From positions 1 through 13,157 of the forward strand of contig JAFASB010000077.1 in the NCBI GenBank assembly GCA_019244985.1: 13,157 nt of DNA, written 5' to 3'. Shown here piece after piece: positions 6,438 to 11,672 of the stretch; positions within the stretch are counted from its first letter, which is position 1, and the number at the start of each line of letters is the position of its first letter. The notes below the pieces were generated by a model. The model saw nothing but the letters and a program-made list of their open reading frames with translations. It made no database searches and had not been told where the DNA came from. The DNA comes from Acidimicrobiia bacterium. Lineage in GTDB: Bacteria; Actinomycetota; Acidimicrobiia; Acidimicrobiales; AC-14. Position numbers and translations under genes: made by a program.

Positions 6438-7271
6438 ATGAGCACGACGACGAACGGCGACGTGACGATCTACTACGAGGCGTTCGGCGACCCGGGCAAG
6501 CCGACGCTCCTGTTGATCAACGGGCTCGGTTCGCAGTGCATCAACTACGCCACCGAGTGGTGCGAGATGTTCGCGGCCGAGGGCTACCAGGTCGTGCGTT
6601 TCGACAACCGGGACGTGGGCCTGTCGTCCAAGCTCGACGAGGCGCCTGAGTACTCGACGGCCGACATGGCGTCTGATGCCGTCGCCGTCCTCGACGCACT
6701 CGGCGTGGAGCGGGCCCACGTGATGGGGTGCTCGATGGGCGGGATGATCGTCCAGCGGCTGGCCATCGACCACCCGGGCCGGCTGCTGTCCATGACGTCG
6801 GTGATGTCGCGTACGGGCGAGCCCGGCTACGGCGACAGCTCGCCTGAGGCCCTCGCCATCCTGATGGCCAAGCCCGCGAAGTCCCGCGACGAGTACATCG
6901 AGCGTCAGGTTGCGGCGCTCCATGTTTACGGGTCGAAGCCGGAATGGCTCGACGACGAGTTCATCGCGGCCCGAGCGGCGGCGGCGTACGACCGCTGCTT
7001 CTGTCCCGCCGGCATCGGCCGGCAGATGATGGCGATCGGCAGGGACGGTTCGCGTGCCGAGGCGCTGCGCAAGGTCGACGTGCCGGCGTTGGTGATCCAC
7101 GGCAGCCGGGACACGCTCATCGACCCCAGCGGTGGCCGTCAGACCGCCGACCTCATCCCCGGCGCCCGCTACGTCGAAATCGAGGGCATGGGTCACGACT
7201 ACCCGGTCGCCGTCTGGCCCCAGTGGGTCGCCATCTGGGCCGACTTCGCCAAGGCCGCCGTCCCCGCCTGA
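6438..7271 (+). CDS. Alpha/beta-fold hydrolase
   Basis: A 277-residue alpha/beta hydrolase, likely an esterase, lactonase or C-C bond hydrolase. The oxyanion-hole segment is LLINGLGSQ. The FDNRDVGLSS segment is typical of the peroxidase/enol-lactonase-like branch. The nucleophile elbow is GCSMGG with Ser99. Asp225 lies in HGSRDTLID, and His253 in GMGHDYP completes the triad. The insertion between Asp and nucleophile regions contains a RDEYIERQVAAL cap segment. It has no signal peptide, so it is cytosolic. It reads convergent to the SnoaL-like gene, and the two stop codons lie in one hairpin at 7268-7288. Its substrate is not evident, but the surrounding catabolic genes would fit an ester, lactone or cleaved ring. 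Confidence 0.92.
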   Translation: MSTTTNGDVTIYYEAFGDPGKPTLLLINGLGSQCINYATEWCEMFAAEGYQVVRFDNRDVGLSSKLDEAPEYSTADMASDAVAVLDALGVERAHVMGCSMGGMIVQRLAIDHPGRLLSMTSVMSRTGEPGYGDSSPEALAILMAKPAKSRDEYIERQVAALHVYGSKPEWLDDEFIAARAAAAYDRCFCPAGIGRQMMAIGRDGSRAEALRKVDVPALVIHGSRDTLIDPSGGRQTADLIPGARYVEIEGMGHDYPVAVWPQWVAIWADFAKAAVPA

Positions 7272-7288
7272 CGCCCCACGCGCGTCAG
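7268..7288. terminator. Hairpin spanning the stop codons of two convergent genes
   Basis: CTGACGC (7268-7274) and GCGTCAG (7282-7288) are perfect complements separated by seven bases. The TGA of the hydrolase and the TGA of the opposite-strand SnoaL-like gene both fall inside the arms. No T-run follows on either side, so a classical intrinsic terminator is not shown. A bidirectional pausing or processing site is plausible. Confidence 0.35.
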
Positions 7289-7674
7289 GGCGTGCCGAAC
7301 AGCTCCTCGAAGGCGCGCACGTCGCCGTGGTACTCGCGGACGGAGGCAATGCGGCCGTCGCGGACCTGAAACACGTGCACCTGGCGGTCCTGGACCGTGT
7401 GGTCGTCGACCGTCATCTCCACGTCGACGAGCGCGGTCACGTACGCCTCGCCGGTCAGGACCTCTCTCACGTCCACGGAGACGTGGCCGCCGGTCCGCTG
7501 TGCCACTTCGGCGAGATGGGCGAGCAGGGCGGCGACCCCGACGGTGGTCCCTGACAGCGTGTGGCGGCCGGGCACCGTCCACTCGATGTCAGGGTCGAGC
7601 AAGTCGGTGAACGCCCGGATGTCTGCGGCCGCGAGGACGTCGTACATCGCCCGTACGACTTCGGCGTCAGTCAC
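7285..7674 (-). CDS. SnoaL/NTF2-like fold protein
   Basis: A 129-residue single-domain protein of the cystatin-like NTF2/SnoaL superfamily. Recognisable elements are an opening helix TDAEVVRAMYDVLAAADIRAFTDLLDPDIEWTVPG, the turn ending in the conserved W, the central HVSVDVREVLTGEAYVTALVDVEMTV strands, and a terminal VFQVRDGRIASVREYHGD strand pair. Members act as cyclases, isomerases, hydratases or non-catalytic ligand binders, and no diagnostic catalytic residue decides here. The start is GTG at 7674 and lacks a strong ribosome site. It lies 54 bases downstream of the SDR gene on the same strand and probably shares its transcript. A role as isomerase or hydratase alongside that dehydrogenase is a guess from adjacency. 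Confidence 0.82.
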   Translation of the reverse strand: MTDAEVVRAMYDVLAAADIRAFTDLLDPDIEWTVPGRHTLSGTTVGVAALLAHLAEVAQRTGGHVSVDVREVLTGEAYVTALVDVEMTVDDHTVQDRQVHVFQVRDGRIASVREYHGDVRAFEELFGTP

Positions 7675-7728
7675 GCTCGATCTCGGGACCGAGGCGTTCG
7701 CGCACTGGCGCCGAGGGGGGCACCCAGT

Positions 7729-8541
7729 TCAAGCTGGGGGTGGTCCGCCCGCCGGGCCCTCCAGCATCTGCATGACGTAGTCGAGGACACCGTCGATCCC
7801 GGCGCCGTGCAGGATCATGCCGCCGTCGACGACGAGGACCTGGCCGGTGACGTACCGGGCCAGGTCCGAGCAGAGAAACACGACGACGTCGGCGATGTCC
7901 TCGGGGTCGCCGACCCGACCGAGCGGTGTGCGCTCGGTCCAGGTCTGCTCCCAGTCGCCCAGTCCGAGGAGCGGCGTCGTCATCGCCGACCGGATGGCGC
8001 CAGGGGCGACGGCGTTCACGCGGATGCCGCGCCCGCCGTACTCCAAAGCGGCGGACTGGGTAAGGGCGACGATGGCGGCCTTGGCCGCCGAGTACGGACC
8101 CTCACCGGGTGACGGGCGGATGCCACTGATAGACGCGGTGTTGACGATGCTGCCGCCGCCCCCGGCGAGCATGTGCGGGACAGCCGCACGAATGCCGTGC
8201 CACACGCCGTGCAGGTTGACGTCGACGACACGGCGGAACTCCTCGGGCTCGTACTCGTGGAGGCGCGCCATGCTGCCGGTGCCTGCGTTGTTGAAGATGG
8301 CGTCGAGCCCGCCCAGCTGGCCGGCTGCCTCGTCGACCGCGGCCCGCACGGCATCGGCGTCGCGGACGTCCACGCCGAACGAGAACCCGCCGACCTCTTC
8401 GGCGACGGCCGCGGCCGCATCGCCGTCGAGATCGAAAACCGCGACCCGCGCCCCCTCGGCCGACATCCGCCGGCACGCTCCTCGGCCGATGCCCGAGGCG
8501 CCTCCGGTCACCACTGCCCGCTGCCCGTCCAGAAGCCCCAT
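7729..8541 (-). CDS. Short-chain dehydrogenase/reductase, FabG/BDH-like
   Basis: A 270-residue classical SDR. It shows TGGASGIGRGA (glycine motif near residues 12-19), DLDG at the end of the second strand (which favours NAD(H)), FNNAG, NTASISG with the catalytic serine, and YSAAK with Tyr150 and Lys154. Near the C-terminus are RVGDPEDIADVVVFLCSD and VTGQVLVVDGG. A roughly 25-residue tail rich in Gly/Pro follows the usual end. ATG at 8541 starts GLLDGQRAVVTGG, the correct distance before the first strand; an in-frame ATG at 8634 would add 31 low-complexity residues. TACGCT on the minus strand (8551-8556) could be its -10 box. It is transcribed away from the selenoprotein region and probably with the SnoaL-like gene. 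Its substrate is unknown. Confidence 0.9.
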   Translation of the reverse strand: MGLLDGQRAVVTGGASGIGRGACRRMSAEGARVAVFDLDGDAAAAVAEEVGGFSFGVDVRDADAVRAAVDEAAGQLGGLDAIFNNAGTGSMARLHEYEPEEFRRVVDVNLHGVWHGIRAAVPHMLAGGGGSIVNTASISGIRPSPGEGPYSAAKAAIVALTQSAALEYGGRGIRVNAVAPGAIRSAMTTPLLGLGDWEQTWTERTPLGRVGDPEDIADVVVFLCSDLARYVTGQVLVVDGGMILHGAGIDGVLDYVMQMLEGPAGGPPPA

Positions 8542-8550
8542 GGGTCCGAG

Positions 8551-8556
8551 AGCGTA
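8551..8556 (-). promoter_or_regulatory. Putative -10 hexamer TACGCT for the minus-strand SDR/SnoaL transcript
   Basis: Reading the minus strand, TACGCT lies nine bases before the ATG at 8541. With initiation about seven bases downstream, the leader would be only a couple of bases long, as in other near-leaderless genes of this window. No clear -35 box was found. Confidence 0.3.
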
Positions 8557-8621
8557 GGGCTGTAAGGAACCTCGGTCGCTGTCGTTCCCCTCGTAGAAGC
8601 GACCGACCGGAGGGGGAGCAG

Positions 8622-8753
8622 GTGCAGATGTCACGGGGGGCGATGCGAGTCAACGTGTCGCTTGGACTGGTGGTCATGAGCCTCGTCGCCGAGCTGCTGT
8701 TCGTCCTGCTCGTCGGCTACGGCCTGTTCCGCGTCGCCGAGGTCGTGCGCTAG
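8622..8753 (+). CDS. Small single-span membrane protein
   Basis: A 43-residue open frame from GTG at 8622 to TAG at 8751-8753. GGAGG at 8609-8613 stands eight bases before the GTG, an ideal Shine-Dalgarno spacing and one of the best ribosome sites in the window. ATG codons at 8628 and 8643 are alternative starts but are less well placed. The middle is one strongly hydrophobic helix, VSLGLVVMSLVAELLFVLLVGYGLF, flanked by Arg on both sides (SRGAMRVN and FRVAEVVR), which suggests a single transmembrane span. I recognise no family. It ends 32 bases before the probable selenoprotein gene on the same strand and may be co-transcribed with it. Very short length means chance cannot be excluded, but the ribosome site and hydrophobic pattern are both specific. 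Confidence 0.55.
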   Translation: MQMSRGAMRVNVSLGLVVMSLVAELLFVLLVGYGLFRVAEVVR

Positions 8754-8767
8754 CGCAGCCGCGCTCG

Positions 8768-8773
8768 TAGGCT
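8768..8773 (+). promoter_or_regulatory. Putative -10 hexamer TAGGCT before the AhpD-like gene
   Basis: TAGGCT is followed by 12 bases and the ATG at 8786. If used, transcription would start about five bases before the ATG, giving an almost leaderless message. No Shine-Dalgarno sequence is present before this ATG, which is consistent with that. Read-through from the small membrane-protein gene is the alternative. Confidence 0.3.
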
Positions 8774-8785
8774 CGGGCCTCGGAC

Positions 8786-9268
8786 ATGGCCCGCATCGAC
8801 ATTCCCGAGGGCGACGGCGGCGACGCCGCCCAGGTCTGGCTGCTGCGCCCCGAGATGGCCGGCGCCGCCGGGAAGATGAGCGAGGCTGCCTACCACCGCA
8901 GCAAGCTGCCGGCCCGCGAGCGTGAGGCGGCGCGGATGCGCGTCGCCCAGCTCAACGACTGCCCCATATGACTGAACTTCAGGGCTGCGTCGGTGACGCA
9001 GCAAGGAGCGTCTGAAGAGCTCTACGCCCACGTGGCCGAGTACCGGTCCTGGCCGGGCTACACCGACCGCGAGCGGCTGGCGATCGAGTTCGCCGAGCGC
9101 TTCGTCGCTGACCACACCAGCATGGACGACGAGTTCTTTGGCCGCCTTCGAACGCACTTCGCCGACGACGAGATCGTCGACCTTGGCCTTTGCGTCGCGA
9201 TTTTCATGGGCCTCGGACGTTTCCTGCGGGTGCTCGGCATCGACGAGGCCTGCCCCTGGGACGGCTGA
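8786..9268 (+). CDS. AhpD/carboxymuconolactone decarboxylase-like probable selenoprotein (TGA = Sec at codon 62)
   Basis: One continuous frame of 160 residues, interrupted only by TGA at 8969-8971. Codons 1-61 end in REREAARMRVAQLNDCPI, and codons 63-160 continue LNFRAASVTQQG through ELYAHVAEYRSWPGYTDRERLAIEFAERF to the GLGRFLRVLGIDEACPWDG end. Both halves match parts of one AhpD-like/CMD-domain protein of normal length. Related proteins read NDCPxC at this site, so the TGA replaces the second, resolving cysteine of CxxC. Cys59 is kept, and Glu47 lies 12 residues before it, the Glu-to-Cys spacing of mycobacterial AhpD. Arg66 stands where AhpD has a histidine. A SECIS-like stem-loop follows at 8984-9002. 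The likely role is thiol/selenol peroxidase or peroxiredoxin reductant. Alternatives are a nonsense-mutated pseudogene or a base error, which the hairpin makes less likely. Selenocysteine genes are not in the window. Confidence 0.8.
8984..9002 (+). promoter_or_regulatory. Putative bacterial SECIS element (selenocysteine insertion hairpin)
   Basis: The hairpin is GCTGCGTC-GGT-GACGCAGC: a perfect 8-bp stem with a three-base loop. The loop starts 20 bases after the TGA. Known bacterial SECIS elements lie within the coding sequence just after UGA, with the apical loop about 16-37 bases away and a G in the first two loop positions; here both are G. CTT (8977-8979) with AAG (9003-9005) could extend the base of the stem around a four-base bulge. 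The same bases encode RAASVTQQ, so the structure must coexist with coding. Confidence 0.7.
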
Positions 9269-9314
9269 CCTGGCGCTCCGGATGTTCAATCTGGTCGCCG
9301 GCGAGGCCGAATCG

Positions 9315-9338
9315 TTCCCTGACTATCGTGTCAGGGAA
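9315..9338. promoter_or_regulatory. Perfect inverted repeat (operator) embedding the crotonase -10 hexamer
   Basis: TTCCCTGAC (9315-9323) and GTCAGGGAA (9330-9338) are exact complements around a six-base centre TATCGT (9324-9329). TATCGT is itself a TANNNT hexamer and lies ten bases before the ATG at 9340. A protein on this palindrome would cover the -10 and start region. The core TGAC-N6-GTCAGGG recurs between the divergent acyl-CoA dehydrogenase genes (1793-1809). It could also fold as a terminator for the upstream gene, but no T-run follows. Confidence 0.55.
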
Positions 9339-9339
9339 T

Positions 9340-10146
9340 ATGCCGATCCACTATGAGGCGGACGACCACGTCGCCGTCATCACCATCGACAGGCCCGAGG
9401 CGCGCAACGCGCTCGACATGTACCACTTCCGCGACCTCGCCGCGGCGTGGCGTCGCTTCAAGGACGACGACGAGGTGTGGGTCGCCATCGTCACCGGCGT
9501 CGACGACGCTTTCATGGCCGGCGCCGATCTGAAGACGTTCATTCCCCAGGTCACCAAGCTCCAGAAAGAGATCCAGGAGGGGGGCGTCAAGGAGATCGAC
9601 GGTTGCCGTCTCTCCGACAGCGTGTACGCCGTCCTGCGCAACGTCGAGCTCTACAAGCCGATCATCGCCGCCGTCGGCGGTCCGGCTGTTGCCGGCGGGA
9701 TGGAGATGCTCGGTGGGGTTGACATCCGAATCGCCACCCCGGACGCGACCTTCGGCGTGATGGAGCCGAAGCGGGGGCTGTTCGCCGGCGGCGGCACCAC
9801 CGTGCGGCTGCCCCGCCAGCTCGCGTTCCCGGCGGCCATGGAGTTCCTGTTGACGGCCGAGCGCTTCCCGGCCGAGCGGGCGCTCGAGCTCGGGCTGCTC
9901 AACGAGATCGTGCCCCGCGACCAGCTGATGGACCGGGCTCACGAGTGGGCCCGCCGCATCACGGCCAACGCTCCGCTCGCTGTGCAGGCCACCAAGGAGA
10001 GCGTGCTCAAAGGTCTGTCGGTCACGCTCGAGGAGGCCTACAAGATCGAGCAGAAGATCAGCGGCCGCGTGTTCCAGACCGAGGACGCGAAGGAGGGCCC
10101 GAAGGCCTTCGCCGAGAAGCGGCCTCCCGTCTGGCAGGGCAAGTAG
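9340..10146 (+). CDS. Enoyl-CoA hydratase/isomerase (crotonase family)
   Basis: A 268-residue crotonase, probably hydrating a 2-enoyl-CoA formed by an acyl-CoA dehydrogenase. The opening is VAVITIDRPEARNAL. The first oxyanion-hole segment is MAGADLKTF (59-67), the second is GGPAVAGGMEM, and Glu122 plus Glu142 (in TFGVMEPKRGL) are 20 residues apart, as are the two catalytic glutamates of rat mitochondrial enoyl-CoA hydratase. An insertion after the first segment, reading VTKLQKEIQEGGVKEIDG, is longer than in short crotonases. ATG at 9340 is chosen because upstream in-frame codons overlap the AhpD-like gene and do not resemble the family. It is followed five bases later by the thiolase-like gene, so the two form an operon, likely controlled by the palindrome at its start. 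Confidence 0.92.
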   Translation: MPIHYEADDHVAVITIDRPEARNALDMYHFRDLAAAWRRFKDDDEVWVAIVTGVDDAFMAGADLKTFIPQVTKLQKEIQEGGVKEIDGCRLSDSVYAVLRNVELYKPIIAAVGGPAVAGGMEMLGGVDIRIATPDATFGVMEPKRGLFAGGGTTVRLPRQLAFPAAMEFLLTAERFPAERALELGLLNEIVPRDQLMDRAHEWARRITANAPLAVQATKESVLKGLSVTLEEAYKIEQKISGRVFQTEDAKEGPKAFAEKRPPVWQGK

Positions 10147-10151
10147 CGCCG

Positions 10152-11672
10152 ATGGCGATCGATCCCCGCACGCCGTGTCTGATCGGAGCCGCCCAGCGCA
10201 CGTGGCGACCCGTGAACCCCGATCCGGTCGACGCTCCGGAGCCGCTCGCCATGTGGGAGGAGGTGGCGCGTGCCGCGGCCCGCGACTGGGGCGTCCCGAA
10301 CCTCACCACCAGCGTCGACAGCGTGCAGATCGTGTACACGCAGACGTGGCCGTACGACGATCCGGTCGGCCGTCTCTGCGAACGTCTCGGCGCCCAGCCG
10401 AAGCACCGCTTCTACTCGGGCATCGGCGGCACGACGCCACAGGTTCTCGTCAACCACACCGCCGAGTCGATCCTGCGCGGCGAGTACGACCTGGCCCTGA
10501 TCACGGGCGCCGAGGCGTTGGACACGGCGCGACGGGCGAAGAAGCAGGGCCGCCGGCTGCCGTGGAGCCACCGCAACCCCGAGAAGGTGCCGTTCCCGTT
10601 CGAGGCGCCGTTCCACCCGGCCGAAGTCGCCCACGAGGTCTTCCAGGCGTGGCTCACCTTTCCGGTGTTCGACATCGCCCGCCGGGCCCATCTCTGCCAC
10701 CTGCCCGAGGGCTACCGGCAACGCCTCGGTGACCTTCTGGCGCCGATGACCCGGATCGCGGCCACCAACCCCTACGCCTGGTTCCCCCGGGAGCGATCGG
10801 TCGACGAGCTCATCACGCCGACACCCGAGAACCGGCTCGTCGGCTACCCGTACACGAAGTACATGGTGTCGATCATGGACGTCGACATGGCCGCCGCCCT
10901 GTTCGTCGCCAGTCACGAGAAGGCCGACGCGCTCGGCGTGCCCGCCGAGAACCGCGTGTACCTGCACGGGTGGGCCTACGGCAACGACCCCTGGTACATC
11001 GCCGAGCGTCCCGAGCTGTGGCGCTCCGAAGCCATGGCCCAGGTCAGCAGGGCGGCGCTGGCCATGGCCGGAGCGAACGTCGACGACGTCGCCCACATCG
11101 ATCTGTACAGCTGCTTCGCCAGCTCGGTGCTGTTCGGCATCGACGCCCTCGGCCTGAAGGAGGAGGACGCCCACGAGCGCCCGGTCACCGTCACCGGCGG
11201 GCTGCCGTTCTCGGGCGGCGCCGGCAGCGACTACATGACCCACTCCATCGCGGCGATGGCGGGTGTGTTGCGTGAGGACCCGGGCTCACGCGGTCTGGTC
11301 AGCGGTGTGGGGATGCACATGTCCAAGCACGTCTACGCCGTGTACGGCACCGAGCCGCCGGCGCAGCCGCTGCAACCCGTCGACGGCGACGCCCTGCAGG
11401 CGAGCATCGACGCCGCCCAACCCAAGCTGGCCATCACCGACAGCTACGCCGGGCGGGCAACCATCGCCACTTACACCGTGGCCCACGGCCGGGGCGGCGA
11501 CGCCGAGTGGGGTCTGGCGGTGTGCGACCTCGACGACGGCACGCGCGCCTACGCCAAGCTGCTCGAGCCCGAACACCTCGAACAGGCGGAGACCACGGAG
11601 CTGGTCGGCGCCGCCGTCAACCTGGTGCCCGGCGACAACAACGCCAACGTGGTGAAGGAGCTCTCCCTCTAG
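10152..11672 (+). CDS. Thiolase-like protein (TLP1/SCP2-thiolase type) with C-terminal barrel, no nucleophilic Cys
   Basis: A 506-residue member of the thiolase superfamily. The thiolase core spans about 1-420, with LIGAAQRT at the start, ILRGEYDLALITGAEAL (107-123), HIDLYSCFASSVLFG (Cys321 in YSCF, where SCP2 thiolases have HDCF), and GGLPFSGGAGSDYMTHSIAAM replacing the GGxxxxGHPxGATG loop. The segment aligned with the nucleophile, GIGGTTPQVLV (90-100), has no cysteine, and the last catalytic CxGG segment reads GVGMHMSKH without cysteine. From about 425 a beta-rich domain (GRATIATYTVAHGR, ATSP-like CDLDDGTRAYAKL) matches the extra C-terminal barrel of mycobacterial thiolase-like protein type 1. 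Classical thiolysis is therefore doubtful; acyl-CoA binding, an aldolase-like or a structural role is possible. It is coupled to the crotonase gene with a five-base gap. Its TAG stop shares CTAG with the convergent gene. Confidence 0.85.
   Translation: MAIDPRTPCLIGAAQRTWRPVNPDPVDAPEPLAMWEEVARAAARDWGVPNLTTSVDSVQIVYTQTWPYDDPVGRLCERLGAQPKHRFYSGIGGTTPQVLVNHTAESILRGEYDLALITGAEALDTARRAKKQGRRLPWSHRNPEKVPFPFEAPFHPAEVAHEVFQAWLTFPVFDIARRAHLCHLPEGYRQRLGDLLAPMTRIAATNPYAWFPRERSVDELITPTPENRLVGYPYTKYMVSIMDVDMAAALFVASHEKADALGVPAENRVYLHGWAYGNDPWYIAERPELWRSEAMAQVSRAALAMAGANVDDVAHIDLYSCFASSVLFGIDALGLKEEDAHERPVTVTGGLPFSGGAGSDYMTHSIAAMAGVLREDPGSRGLVSGVGMHMSKHVYAVYGTEPPAQPLQPVDGDALQASIDAAQPKLAITDSYAGRATIATYTVAHGRGGDAEWGLAVCDLDDGTRAYAKLLEPEHLEQAETTELVGAAVNLVPGDNNANVVKELSL

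Noticed and set aside
7549..7596. CCCTGAC and GTCAGGG half-sites inside the SnoaL-like gene
   Set aside because: They are not spaced as in the two promoter copies and lie in ordinary codons, so they are probably chance.
8563..8586. GGAAC-N12-GTTCC inverted repeat in the gap before the small membrane protein
   Set aside because: The arms are only five bases with a long spacer, which is expected by chance, and no second copy was found.
8968..9015. ATGA overlap at 8968 as start of a new gene in another frame
   Set aside because: The frame stops after about 15 codons and resembles nothing; the overlap is a by-product of the ATA-TGA codons.
8993..9268. A separate downstream gene starting with GTG at 8993
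   Set aside because: The GTG lies in the loop of the SECIS-like hairpin, has no ribosome site, and the product would be only the C-terminal half of an AhpD-like domain in the same frame as the upstream half. One read-through gene explains both.
9315..9338. Palindrome as an intrinsic terminator of the selenoprotein gene
   Set aside because: No T-run follows, the repeat abuts the crotonase ATG, and the core recurs in a divergent promoter where no gene ends. An operator is the better reading, though not proven.
9190..9339. Upstream extension of the crotonase
   Set aside because: The added 50 residues overlap the AhpD-like C-terminus in another frame and cross the palindrome; the family N-terminus starts at 9340.
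10038..11243. Minus-strand frame of about 400 codons under the crotonase and thiolase-like genes
   Set aside because: No recognisable domain or ribosome site; it is the antisense shadow of conserved coding sequence.
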